NCBI GenBank assembly: GCA_030147525.1
Contig: JASBVF010000047.1
Coordinates: forward strand, 1-64,000
Length of the DNA stretch: 64,000 nucleotides
Reading direction: 5' to 3'
Source of the DNA: Bacteroidota bacterium
GTDB lineage: Bacteria; Bacteroidota; Bacteroidia; Chitinophagales; Saprospiraceae
Made by a program: the position numbers and the translations under genes. Of this stretch, positions 8,901 to 15,935 are shown piece by piece. The notes beneath the pieces were generated by a model. The model did not search any database. It was not told the DNA's origin and saw only the letters and a program-made list of their open reading frames with translations. Numbering within the stretch: the first letter of the stretch is position 1; each line of letters opens with the position of its first letter.

Positions 8901-10007
8901 GTATTCTGCCAGCCCCCGGATGGAATTTTGCTCCCCGTCATCGCTTTTCAGGTATTGCTGAAAACGGGAAGGTTGCAGCTCAAGCAACCAAAATCCCTCC
9001 CGGTGGCCGTACCAGACGACCCCGTTCCGGTCAGTGGCAAAGCATTCGTTTTGAGGAAAAGATTTTTCAGTCAGCAGGGCGGGATGGTGGTAGCTGACCT
9101 TCAGCTTTTCATCCAACTCAAACACCTCCTGCCCTTTAAACGCCAGCATGGTCCCGTTTTGCTGAAATGGCAACAGGTTGAAAATGCGTGCTCCCCCGGG
9201 AGCAGGCTCGGAGAGCAGGGTGGTCAAGCCGCTTTCCGGCAGTGCCGACAGGCGGGTGTTTTTAAAAAAATTAGGCCTGTCCCGGATGGCTTCTGCCGTG
9301 ACGAGCCAGAGGCGGTTTCGTCCATCCCGGCGGATGGAATGGATGGTGCGGCCTTTCTCCAGTGGCAACGACTGGGCAACTTCACCGGCGAGATCGAGCC
9401 GGAGCAGCCGGTTGCCTGCACTTCCCCAGATCGAGTCGGGGGAAGCGGCCAAATGCAGGGTAAATCCCGCTTCGAATGGCAGTTTGGAAATCCCGTTTTT
9501 TTGTGAAAACAGGAAGTGTGCCCCATTCTTCGTGGAAAAGATGAACCGGCCATCAGGCAGGCGGTGGATGGCATTTAAATCTGAAACCCGAAAGGCCGGG
9601 CTGCTGCTTTTTTCCGGTTCAAAAGGCAGCACTTCAAAAGTCCGGGGGTGAAACAAGGCGATGTTGAAGTATGTGCGTTCGCCAAACTTTTCTTCCGAAT
9701 GCACCAGCCACAGCCAGCCCTTTTCGTCTTCGTAAATTTCGCTGATAAAATTGGATGCCAACCCATCCTGCTCCCGGGTGAACCACCTGAATTTGTGCCC
9801 GTCGAAACGGTTCAGGCCGTACTTGGTGCCGATCCACATGAAACCGTCCCGGTCCTGGTGGAAGCAGTTGACCTGGTTGTGGGAGAGGCCGTCCGCTTCG
9901 GTGAATTTTCGGACGTTGACGAGGTAATTTTGAGCAGACAGCAAAAGCGCTCCCTGAATGAGGAGTGCCAGGAGGAGGCTCTTCTTGTTGCATGTGCTCA
10001 GATTCAT
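5949..10007 (-). CDS. Hybrid two-component sensor-regulator (HTCS) with Reg_prop propeller
   Basis: One-component fusion of 1352 aa typical of Bacteroidota HTCS proteins, which sense a periplasmic ligand and bind DNA with the same polypeptide. Order: signal peptide (to ~26); Reg_prop beta-propeller repeats (~30-710, motifs such as FMWIGTKYGLNRFDG); Y_Y_Y domain (~715-772); membrane segment (~780-805); HisKA with phosphoacceptor H859 in SHELRTP; HATPase_c (~965-1075, with N box SNFLSNAIKFTP and DTGPGI); receiver domain with phosphoacceptor D1152 in IISDIMMP; and AraC-type HTH (~1250-1352). All catalytic residues are present. It probably controls the adjacent surface-protein unit 133-5832. Members often sense oligosaccharides, but no SusC/SusD pair is present here, so the ligand is unknown. 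Confidence 0.95.
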   Translation of the reverse strand: MNLSTCNKKSLLLALLIQGALLLSAQNYLVNVRKFTEADGLSHNQVNCFHQDRDGFMWIGTKYGLNRFDGHKFRWFTREQDGLASNFISEIYEDEKGWLWLVHSEEKFGERTYFNIALFHPRTFEVLPFEPEKSSSPAFRVSDLNAIHRLPDGRFIFSTKNGAHFLFSQKNGISKLPFEAGFTLHLAASPDSIWGSAGNRLLRLDLAGEVAQSLPLEKGRTIHSIRRDGRNRLWLVTAEAIRDRPNFFKNTRLSALPESGLTTLLSEPAPGGARIFNLLPFQQNGTMLAFKGQEVFELDEKLKVSYHHPALLTEKSFPQNECFATDRNGVVWYGHREGFWLLELQPSRFQQYLKSDDGEQNSIRGLAEYGDYLFVNSSKDGSLLNLKTGALRSYSDASRRLKDIKCFPMLLTRRGELWTANDRLNQLDSLGNVVSSLTIREGSPPRIWSFFQDGSETWWVGLRREFLYFFNEKKHGKPQLFDRYNGFDKLKEAEKWHFLEDEKGIWMAAQNGLYLLDKQKGIIAAYGEQQMGGFYLPANQFNFIYKDPGGPLWLATGDAGLLKVAFDAQGNASVQQHLTRANGLPSNELYAILEDESGHFWISSANGLIRFDKLSGEINAYFEEQGITHNEFNRLSYFQSADGRIYFGGLNGVTAFHPRDFHNREAYAAPLRWSAVHVFSGKEETLKNVTEMAAFENRLVFNPEDKFITFKISLLDYFYSDRVKYSYLIEGLGDEWTEINANTLQLSGLPYGNFTLRVRAKGRENRYSTDQLAVRILMKRPFYLQWWFLAAFALAIAIGIWQFYNWRIQSLKKQQLLLERMVAERTQKIRSDKQLIEKQAEQLRELDEVKSRFFTNISHELRTPLTLILGPLDSVLKRKRLENRDFTLLSLMRQNGRQLLKRINELLDLSSLDANKLKVEDQPVLLYPLVKKILSGFENTASLKGIRLDLTFRMETAIHLLLDPGKLEKILSNFLSNAIKFTPQNGRVKTAVTRRDNHLHFSVTDTGPGILPEDLERVFERFYQSAQNEKAGGTGIGLALCRELAGLMEGRVWAESEPGHGSTFFLQLPLVETFGHLPATSETPEVETIVAAPAIEPGNGSGETILVVEDNASLLAFIKIILENYRVITAENGQAALEKLSENPDVSLIISDIMMPVMDGFELLRELKAHDDFWHIPVIMLTARQKMETKLEALRIGVDDYMVKPFQEAELLARVDNLIKNNRGRLEAKTAGKADAAPQPAGEKLSAADLKWLSEVEKIILENIGNTQFSIGQLAYDLAMSTRRFQQKIKAVTGLTPKEYQREIQLEYARRLLENGDCRSVSEVSYRVGFKDAHYFSSLFQKRYGKLPSDYL

Positions 10008-10033
10008 TTGTCCGGGTTTGGCGGATGGAGTGT

Positions 10034-10041
10034 CAAAGTTA
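10034..10041 (-). promoter_or_regulatory. Bacteroidota -7 element upstream of HTCS gene
   Basis: On the minus strand this reads TAACTTTG, matching the Bacteroidota sigma consensus TAnnTTTG. It lies 26 bases before the ATG at 10007, giving a predicted transcript start near 10029. No clear -33 TTTG was found. Confidence 0.5.
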
Positions 10042-10072
10042 AAGAAGAGGGTTGAAATGAGGCGGTGGTAGT

Positions 10073-11044
10073 TTATGCTTTCATCACCAGATTATCCGAC
10101 GACAGCCCCGCCTCCCGCATCGCCGTTTCCACATCCTCGCACGGCTCCAGGCTTCCATCTTTTTTTATCCTAAAGATTTGATAATCAAGCGACTGCGCAA
10201 ATGTCAGTGCTTCCCGGTGTGCCTCGTTCTGGCCCTCGCCGGTGAGGTATTCCATGACCAGGGTAGGGGAGTGGGTTTTTAAAAATTGCTCCATGCCACG
10301 CAGCACCTGCGGCTCGGCGCCTTCCACGTCGATTTTGATGAGGCCGGGGTAAGTGACGGGGAAACTTGAAGCAGGATAAGTTACGGGGTAACTTGAAGTT
10401 ACCCCGTAACTTTGGGCAAAGAAGTCATCCAGCCGCTGCCCCTGCACTTCGATGCGCTGCGGCGGGTTGTTTTTCAGCCAGGCGGCGTTTTTTATTTCTG
10501 GTAAAATGAGGGAGTTGTACTCGGAGAACAGCGCCGGGAATTCGTTGAAAACCAGCGTTTTATTTTCATCGGAAGCGGCCCGGTGGAGGGCGGTGACGTT
10601 AGCGGCCTGCGCCGTGTTTTTTTTCAAAATGCCGAACGTGGAGCGGGAAGCCTCGAAGGCGATGACCCGGCCGTTTTCACCCACCAATTGCGAAGCGAGT
10701 AGGGTGAAATACCCGAAATGCGCCCCCACATCGCAAAAAGTATCGCCGGGGCGAAGGTTTTTCATCAAAAAACGGGCAAGGCGGATTTCGGAGTCGTGGG
10801 TTTTTGCTCCAAACAAAAAAATCTCGGTGGCAGAGGGCAGCACGACTTCCATTTCAGCACAAAAAAAAGTGCGGGCACGGGCGAAGCGGCCCCGTTTGCG
10901 AAGCGGATAAATCAGCCGCCAGTAACCGACGGCGGAGACGTAACGCAGTGGATTTTTTAAAAAACGCCCGAGCACACTGCCCCTTGCCAGCCGCTCGATG
11001 GCGTCCAGTTTTTTCAATAAAATGTCGGGTGCGGCCTGGTTCAT
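10073..11044 (-). CDS. FkbM-family SAM-dependent methyltransferase
   Basis: Predicted methyltransferase of 323 aa. The ATG at 11044 overlaps the stop of the upstream gene (ATGA at 11041-11044), implying translational coupling. SAM-binding motif I is seen as GDTFCDVGAHFGYFTLLAS (~115-135), followed by GRVIAFEAS. The FkbM signature LIKIDVEGAEPQVLRGM is present (~240-260). Such enzymes O-methylate sugars, lipids or peptides; the substrate here is unknown. Just before the signature there is an unusual ~20-residue segment with the repeated motif PVTYP, encoded by a direct and inverted DNA repeat (10348-10412) that appears inserted in a loop of the fold. Confidence 0.85.
   Translation of the reverse strand: MNQAAPDILLKKLDAIERLARGSVLGRFLKNPLRYVSAVGYWRLIYPLRKRGRFARARTFFCAEMEVVLPSATEIFLFGAKTHDSEIRLARFLMKNLRPGDTFCDVGAHFGYFTLLASQLVGENGRVIAFEASRSTFGILKKNTAQAANVTALHRAASDENKTLVFNEFPALFSEYNSLILPEIKNAAWLKNNPPQRIEVQGQRLDDFFAQSYGVTSSYPVTYPASSFPVTYPGLIKIDVEGAEPQVLRGMEQFLKTHSPTLVMEYLTGEGQNEAHREALTFAQSLDYQIFRIKKDGSLEPCEDVETAMREAGLSSDNLVMKA
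10351..10412. repeat. Palindromic repeat inside the FkbM gene
   Basis: AAGTTACGGGGTAAC at 10378-10392 and its exact reverse complement at 10398-10412 form a perfect 15-bp stem with a 5-base loop. A degenerate direct copy of the left arm (AAGTGACGGGGAAAC) sits at 10351-10365. The whole is read in frame as part of the methyltransferase. Confidence 0.85.
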
Positions 11045-11637
11045 TCGATCTTCTTGATTTTGCGGATGCGCTTTGGGTTGTACCAGAGCCAAAAGCCGCT
11101 GAAAGAAAGTAGCATCAGGCCCAGCGAAGTGAGGGTGGTGTAGGTAGTTTTGATCGGGTCGCCGTCGGTGCCGACGAACCGGTCAACGATGGTGCCGTCG
11201 TGGATTTGCTCGATGAGGTCGTTCCAGCGTTTTTGGGTGCTGAGGATTTGGCCGGTAGTGAGGTCGATTTGCACTTCGGTGTAGTTGTTGACGAAAACGA
11301 CCTTGACGATACCCTTGCCGGGCCGCACGTCGAGCCGGTCGATTTCATCCTGAAAGCTGAGGCTGTCGTTGGCGAAGGCGAGGGCAATGGTTTGGATGCT
11401 GTCCATCGGGAGCCATTGGCGGGCGTCGGCGCTGGCGCCTTGTTGGGTAGGCGGGGTGAGGTTGGCCTGTTTTTTCCAGCCGAGCAGTACGCCCGTGAGG
11501 CCGATGATGAACATGAAAACGAACAACGGAAGGGCTATCCACTTGTGAAGGCGGCGATAGGTGCGGGTGGCGCTGGCCAGGGTTTCCGTTTTTCGTGTTG
11601 GCGGCAAATTTTCTTCAATTGTTGAAACGAGCGGCAA
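11041..11637 (-). CDS. PepSY-TM family membrane protein
   Basis: Protein of 198 aa with a PepSY-associated TM architecture. The N-terminal motif TYRRLHKWIALPLFVFMFIIG (~25-45) leads into the first membrane span. A periplasmic PepSY-like domain follows (~80-150, with VRPGKGIVKVVFVNNYTEVQ and DLTTGQILSTQKR), then a histidine in the IHDGTIVDRF segment and a second span (~168-188) ending in NPKRIRKIKK. Families of this type are linked to flavin, haem or siderophore-iron reduction at the membrane; the exact role is unknown. There is no in-frame ATG before the first span, so a TTG start (11637 or slightly downstream) must be used. It is coupled to the FkbM gene by a 4-base overlap. Confidence 0.75.
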   Translation of the reverse strand: MPLVSTIEENLPPTRKTETLASATRTYRRLHKWIALPLFVFMFIIGLTGVLLGWKKQANLTPPTQQGASADARQWLPMDSIQTIALAFANDSLSFQDEIDRLDVRPGKGIVKVVFVNNYTEVQIDLTTGQILSTQKRWNDLIEQIHDGTIVDRFVGTDGDPIKTTYTTLTSLGLMLLSFSGFWLWYNPKRIRKIKKIE

Positions 11638-11724
11638 TATTACAAAAAAGCCAACCTACTTGTTTTTAAAAGCCTCTTTGGTTTTACGGTGAGGTGGATC
11701 GGAGCACTGGGAGATCCGGCATCA

Positions 11725-11754
11725 TTTGCCAATCATTGAAAACTATTATATTCG
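11725..11754 (+). promoter_or_regulatory. Predicted promoter of the DUF2188 gene
   Basis: TTTG at 11725-11728 and TATATTCG at 11747-11754 are separated by 18 bases, close to the Bacteroidota pattern TTTG-N19-21-TAnnTTTG (one mismatch in the -7 box). The predicted start, near 11759, leaves a ~23-base leader before the ATG at 11782. Confidence 0.4.
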
Positions 11755-11781
11755 GGCGGTCAAAACAAAACCCAATCATTT

Positions 11782-12075
11782 ATGGCAGATATCAAGTCCT
11801 CCGGATTCTGGATGAATCTTCTCAAAAAAATCATAAAAATTTTATTGAAAAACGCCGGTATTCGGACCAGTCCGCCCACCAACAACCAGCACGTAGTGCC
11901 GCATCCGGAAGGCTGGGCAGTGAAAGGTGCCGGTAATGAGCGATACACTGCGATTTACAAATATCAGGACGATGCCATCGACAGAGCCAGGGAAATTGCC
12001 ATCAATTATGGCTCCGACGTTATTATTCACCGGGAGGATGGGAGTATCCGGGACAGGAGGAGTTACCGGAAGTAA
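11782..12075 (+). CDS. DUF2188 domain protein
   Basis: Small protein of 97 aa. The C-terminal ~60 residues match the DUF2188 pattern: VVPHPEGWAVKGAGNERYTA, then a helix (YQDDAIDRAREIA), then SDVIIHREDGSIRDRRSY. The N terminus is basic and amphipathic (FWMNLLKKIIKILLKNAG). The family is widespread and of unknown function, sometimes compared to small beta-alpha-beta folds. It stands alone between divergent and convergent neighbours. Confidence 0.8.
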   Translation: MADIKSSGFWMNLLKKIIKILLKNAGIRTSPPTNNQHVVPHPEGWAVKGAGNERYTAIYKYQDDAIDRAREIAINYGSDVIIHREDGSIRDRRSYRK

Positions 12076-12103
12076 ACCGGTAGAAAAATTGAAAATCAGG
12101 CCT

Positions 12104-12138
12104 TACTGCCTACTTGCCTACCGGCTTACTCGCCTACT
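12104..12138. repeat. Tandem short-word repeat (TACTxGCC)
   Basis: Four adjacent 7-8-base words (TACTGCC, TACTTGCC, TACCGGCT, TACTCGCC) fill the short gap between the DUF2188 stop and the mnmG stop. It resembles the other short-word tracts in the window. Confidence 0.6.
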
Positions 12139-12145
12139 TTAAAAA

Positions 12146-14047
12146 TTATCTCCCCATATGCACCAACAACACCGACACATCCGCCGGCGTCACGCCACTG
12201 ATGCGGCTGGCCTGTCCGATGGTGCGGGGTTTTACTTTCGACAGTTTTTCACGGGCCTCCTTTGAAATGGCGCCCAGTTTATGGAAGTCAAAATTTTCGA
12301 GGATGCGCACTTCTTCCAGGCGGTTCATTTTGTCCACCATTTCCTGCTCCTTGCGGATGTAGCCTTCGTATTTCATGCGGATTTCGGCGTCGTTGAGGAA
12401 CTCCTCATCGTATTTCGAGCAAAACTCTTCCACCTCCGGCAACACCTGCCGCAAGTCGTTCATGTCGATGTGCGGGCGCAGCAGGATGCCGTGCAGTTTC
12501 ACCTGCTGGCGAATGGGCGAGGACTCCTTGCTTTCCAGAAATCCATTGATCATTTCCGGTGAAATGCTGTAGTCGAGGAAGAATTTTTCGACCTCCTGCG
12601 AGGCTGCTTCCTTCGTCCGCACCCGCTCCATTCTCTGCGCTATTTCCGAGTTTTCGATGGCTGTACCTGCCCACTGTCCGCTGTCCGCTGCCAACTGGTA
12701 AGCCAACGGCGTCAGGCGAATGTCGGAATTATCCTGCCGCAGCAGGATGCGGTACTCGGCACGGGAGGTGAACATGCGGTAAGGCTCCTCGGTGCCCTTG
12801 TTCACGAGGTCGTCGATGAGCACGCCGATGTAGGCTTCAGAGCGTTTCAAAATAAACGGCTCCTGCCCGTTGATGGCCAGGTGAGCGTTGTAACCTGCCA
12901 TGAGGCCCTGGCAACCGGCTTCTTCGTAGCCTGTCGTGCCGTTGATTTGTCCGGCGAAGAAGAGGTTTTTGACCAAGTGCGTTTCCAGCGAAAGCTTCAG
13001 CTGGTGCGGCGGGAAGTAGTCGTATTCGATGGCGTAGCCGGGGCGGAACATTTTGGCGTTTTCGAAGCCCTCGATCTTGCGGAGCGCTTTGTACTGCACG
13101 TCCTCCGGCAGCGAGGAAGAGAAGCCATTGACATAAATTTCGCAGGTATCCCAACCCTCCGGTTCGACGAAAAGCTGGTGGCGTTCCCGCTCGGCAAAGC
13201 GGTTGATCTTGTCCTCGATGCTGGGGCAGTAGCGGGGACCGAGGCCCTGGATGCGGCCCTGAAACATGGGCGATTTTTCGAAGCCCTCCTTCAAAATCTC
13301 ATGCACCTCCGGGCTGGTGTAGGTGATGTGGCAGGGCAGTTGTTTTTCGATTTTCGGGGTGTCGGTGTAGCTGAATTTCCCGGCGGGCGAATCGCCTTCC
13401 TGGATTTCCATTTTGGAGTAATCGAGCGAGCGGCCGTCGAGGCGGGGTGGGGTGCCGGTTTTCATGCGGCCAGACTCGAAGCCGAGTTCGATGAGCTGTT
13501 CGGTGATGCCTTTGGCGGCCCGTTCGCCGGCACGGCCACCGCCGAATTGTTTTTCACCAATATGGATCAGGCCGTTCAAGAACGTGCCGTTGGTCAAAAC
13601 CACAGCTTTGCTTTCAATCTCCAGCCCCATGCTGGTGCGCACGCCGCAGGCCCGGCCGTCTTTCACGATGATGCCGCTGACCATTTCCTGCCAGAAATCC
13701 ACGTTGGGGTGCGCTTCGAGCATTTGCCGCCATTTGGCAGCGAACTGCATGCGGTCGCTCTGCGCACGGGGGCTCCACATGGCTGGACCTTTCGAGCGGT
13801 TGAGCATGCGGAACTGTACGGCCGTGTGGTCGGTGACAATGCCAGAGTAGCCGCCGAGGGCGTCGATTTCCCGCACGATCTGGCCTTTGGCAACGCCGCC
13901 CATGGCGGGGTTGCATGACATTTGGGCGATGGTCTGCATGTTCATCGTCACGAGCATGACTTTGGAGCCGAGGTTGGCGGCAGCTACGGCTGCTTCGCAA
14001 CCTGCGTGGCCTGCACCCACAACGATGACGTCGTATTTTGGAAACAT
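12146..14047 (-). CDS. mnmG: tRNA uridine-5-carboxymethylaminomethyl modification enzyme MnmG
   Basis: FAD-dependent enzyme of 633 aa that, with MnmE, installs cmnm5U at the wobble position of tRNAs. The N-terminal FAD fold is seen as VIVVGAGHAGCEAAVAAANLG (~5-25), followed by MSCNPAMGGVAKGQIVREIDALGG. Further family motifs are GTPPRLDGRS, GPRYCPSIEDKINRF and GQINGTTGYEEAGCQGLMAGYNA. The helical C-terminal MnmE/tRNA-binding domain ends with SRISGVTPADVSVLLVHMGR. Length is normal. A short stretch around residues 450-460 (QLAADSGQWAG) is encoded by tandem heptamers (12672-12699) where family members usually have a shorter linker. Confidence 0.97.
   Translation of the reverse strand: MFPKYDVIVVGAGHAGCEAAVAAANLGSKVMLVTMNMQTIAQMSCNPAMGGVAKGQIVREIDALGGYSGIVTDHTAVQFRMLNRSKGPAMWSPRAQSDRMQFAAKWRQMLEAHPNVDFWQEMVSGIIVKDGRACGVRTSMGLEIESKAVVLTNGTFLNGLIHIGEKQFGGGRAGERAAKGITEQLIELGFESGRMKTGTPPRLDGRSLDYSKMEIQEGDSPAGKFSYTDTPKIEKQLPCHITYTSPEVHEILKEGFEKSPMFQGRIQGLGPRYCPSIEDKINRFAERERHQLFVEPEGWDTCEIYVNGFSSSLPEDVQYKALRKIEGFENAKMFRPGYAIEYDYFPPHQLKLSLETHLVKNLFFAGQINGTTGYEEAGCQGLMAGYNAHLAINGQEPFILKRSEAYIGVLIDDLVNKGTEEPYRMFTSRAEYRILLRQDNSDIRLTPLAYQLAADSGQWAGTAIENSEIAQRMERVRTKEAASQEVEKFFLDYSISPEMINGFLESKESSPIRQQVKLHGILLRPHIDMNDLRQVLPEVEEFCSKYDEEFLNDAEIRMKYEGYIRKEQEMVDKMNRLEEVRILENFDFHKLGAISKEAREKLSKVKPRTIGQASRISGVTPADVSVLLVHMGR
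12672..12699. repeat. Tandem heptamers inside mnmG
   Basis: Four consecutive 7-base words, CACTGTC, CGCTGTC, CGCTGCC and AACTGGT, are read through by mnmG. The same word family recurs in the large hairpin at 18544-18638. Confidence 0.65.
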
Positions 14048-14057
14048 TTTCTTCTAA

Positions 14058-14085
14058 TGGTTAATGTAAAATGGTCAATGGTGAA
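14058..14085. repeat. Tandem heptamers in the mnmG leader
   Basis: TGGTTAA, TGTAAAA, TGGTCAA and TGGTGAA follow one another without gaps, immediately upstream of the mnmG ATG. They lie inside the transcript leader predicted from the -7 box at 14118-14125. Confidence 0.6.
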
Positions 14086-14117
14086 TGTTTCAACACGGGG
14101 GTTTTTGAAAAGGTTTG

Positions 14118-14125
14118 CAAAGGTA
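14118..14125 (-). promoter_or_regulatory. -7 element of the mnmG promoter
   Basis: On the minus strand this reads TACCTTTG, an exact match to TAnnTTTG. The predicted start near 14113 leaves a leader of about 66 bases before the ATG. Confidence 0.55.
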
Positions 14126-14197
14126 AGAAAATGGCGGAAGCAGGTGTGAGGGACCCTGAAGCTTTTGTTGGAGGTGGATGGGCTTAGAATTTATGGC

Positions 14198-14249
14198 AAA
14201 TCCTGCTCGGCAGCCTGGGACTTAAGCCCTCAACTGCCGTGCAGGATTT
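14198..14249. repeat. Strong hairpin between mnmG and the OmpA-like gene
   Basis: AAATCCTGCTCGGCAG (14198-14213) pairs with CTGCCGTGCAGGATTT (14234-14249), 15 of 16 positions, around a 20-base loop that itself can pair GGG with CCC. It lies 100 bases past the stop of the OmpA-like gene on the minus strand. It could act as a terminator or processing hairpin, although no long U-run follows. The rest of the 304-base gap holds only the mnmG promoter region. Confidence 0.6.
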
Positions 14250-14351
14250 ACCTGCTGATTTTAAAAGTCAGGATGATTCCGAGCCATTTGCGCCGGCTGG
14301 ATTTTTCCTGAATTCAGCTGGATGATTTCTGTGTCAGGTGCCGGGGAAAGG

Positions 14352-15140
14352 CTAATCTCTCACCCCTGGCCCGGCCAGTAATTTGAAAAACTGGTCCAGC
14401 TTCGGCGTCAGTACGATCTCCGTGCGGCGGTTCAGGCTGCGGCCTGACGAGGTGCCGTTGTCCGTTTTGGGGACGTACTCCGAGCGGCCGGCGGCGGTCA
14501 TGCGTTCAGGGCTGACGTAGTATTCTTTTTGCAAGGTTCGTACCACGGAAGTGGCACGTTTTACGCTCAAATCCCAGTTGTCGGCCATGCAGGAATTTGA
14601 GATGGGTACGTCGTCCGTGTGGCCTTCCACGATCACCTGCAGGTCATTGTGGTCGTTGACGACGGTGGCAATTTTACCCAAAACTCGCTGGGCAGCACTG
14701 GTAATTTTCGAGCTGCCCGACTGGAACAGCATTTTATCAGAAATGGAAACGTGCACCAGCCCGCCCCGTACTTCCACCTGTACGTCCTCGTCGGCGATGT
14801 CAGCCAGGGAGCGCTTCAGATTCATCACGAGGGCGAGGTTGAGCGAGTCTTTCGACTGCATTTTTTGGGTCAAATCCTGGATGAAATCGTACTGCTGCGA
14901 GAGCGATTTGAGCGATTCCTGGATGCTCTCGGCACCGGCCTTGCTCACGATACTGAGGTCGGCCATGCGGTCGAGCAGGCTGCTGTTGGTGCCTTGCAGG
15001 TGATTGACCTGCTGTTCGAGCAGGGCGATTTTTTCCTCTTTCAGATCGAGTTCGTTTTCGAGGGTTTTGATTTTTCCTTTGTTGCAGGCACTGAGAGCCA
15101 AAAGTGGCAGTACTGCAAAAATGATCGATAACTTTCTCAT
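14352..15140 (-). CDS. OmpA-family peptidoglycan-binding lipoprotein
   Basis: Protein of 262 aa. The ATG at 15140 opens a lipoprotein signal (MRKLSIIFAVLPLLALSAC, with C19 as the lipid-modified residue). A long coiled coil follows (~25-125, heptad-rich LENELDLKEEKIALLEQQVNHLQ). The C-terminal OmpA domain (~140-250) carries LQVIVEGHTDDVPISN and LSVKRATSVVRTLQKE...RMTAAGRSEYVP, with the Asp and Arg residues that bind diaminopimelate in this family. It likely tethers the outer membrane to the cell wall; MotB/Pal-like architecture without a membrane beta-barrel. Confidence 0.9.
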   Translation of the reverse strand: MRKLSIIFAVLPLLALSACNKGKIKTLENELDLKEEKIALLEQQVNHLQGTNSSLLDRMADLSIVSKAGAESIQESLKSLSQQYDFIQDLTQKMQSKDSLNLALVMNLKRSLADIADEDVQVEVRGGLVHVSISDKMLFQSGSSKITSAAQRVLGKIATVVNDHNDLQVIVEGHTDDVPISNSCMADNWDLSVKRATSVVRTLQKEYYVSPERMTAAGRSEYVPKTDNGTSSGRSLNRRTEIVLTPKLDQFFKLLAGPGVRD

Positions 15141-15339
15141 TTGCAATGTTTTAGAAAATCCAACTTCCACGGTGTGGGCGTAAAAGACTGGATTTGGTTT
15201 GACGGTTGGTTTCTTTAGTTAGGTTTTAAATGCCGGGATGGTTCATTTTGAAACAACTGCAAAGTCCCACGACGCACTTCCTGTGGGTTGGCTCTTTTTG
15301 TTAAACTTGCAGCGAGTTTTCAGTAAAAAACATTTCAAC

Positions 15340-15933
15340 ATGAAAAATATCAAAACCGTCGAAGACTACATCGCCGGTACCGGCGAATGGACCGAGGCCC
15401 TCGAAAAATTGCGCAGCATCCTGCTCGATACCGAAATGGAGGAGACGGTGAAATGGGGCGCTCCCGTTTACACCATCGACGGGAAAAATGTGGTGGGCAT
15501 CGGGGCGTTCAAATCCTACTTCGGGCTGTGGTTTTTCCAGGGTGTTTTTTTAAAAGACAAGGAAAATGTACTCGTCAATGCCCAGGAAGGCAAGACAAAA
15601 GCCCTGCGGCAGTGGCGTTTCAACTCCATCAGTGAAATGGATGAAAAACTGATCAAAAAATACGTCCTCGAAGCCATCGAAAACCAGCGGGCTGGGCTGG
15701 AATTGAAACCGGAGAAAAAGCAATTGGTCCTGCCCGATGAACTGGCCCAGGCGCTGAAAGCGAATGCAGATTTGAAAAAAGCCTTTCAAAAACTCACCCC
15801 CGGCAGGCAAAAAGAATACGCTGAATACATCTCCGAAGCCAAGCGGGCCGAGACGAGGCAAAGCCGCCTCGAAAAATGTGAACCCCTCATCCTCAAAGGC
15901 ATTGGGCTGAATGACAAGTACCGGCCCGGTTAA
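15340..15933 (+). CDS. YdeI/DUF1801 family protein
   Basis: Protein of 197 aa. The ATG at 15340 fits the domain start (MKNIKTVEDYIAG). The N-terminal ~110 residues are the DUF1801/YdhG fold (LRSILLDTEMEETVKWGAPVYTIDGKNVVGIGAFKSYFGLWFF). The C-terminal part matches the YdeI/OmpD-associated tail (PDELAQALKANADLKKAFQKLTPGRQKEYAEYISEAKRAETRQSRLEK). YdeI-like proteins in Bacillus contribute to resistance to some antimicrobial peptides; the biochemical role is unsettled. It converges with the MFS gene, leaving only 2 bases between stops. Confidence 0.85.
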   Translation: MKNIKTVEDYIAGTGEWTEALEKLRSILLDTEMEETVKWGAPVYTIDGKNVVGIGAFKSYFGLWFFQGVFLKDKENVLVNAQEGKTKALRQWRFNSISEMDEKLIKKYVLEAIENQRAGLELKPEKKQLVLPDELAQALKANADLKKAFQKLTPGRQKEYAEYISEAKRAETRQSRLEKCEPLILKGIGLNDKYRPG

Positions 15934-15935
15934 AG

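Noticed and set aside
12881-13918. 345-codon plus-strand open frame
   Set aside because: Antisense to mnmG; a product of high-GC codon bias with no recognisable domain.
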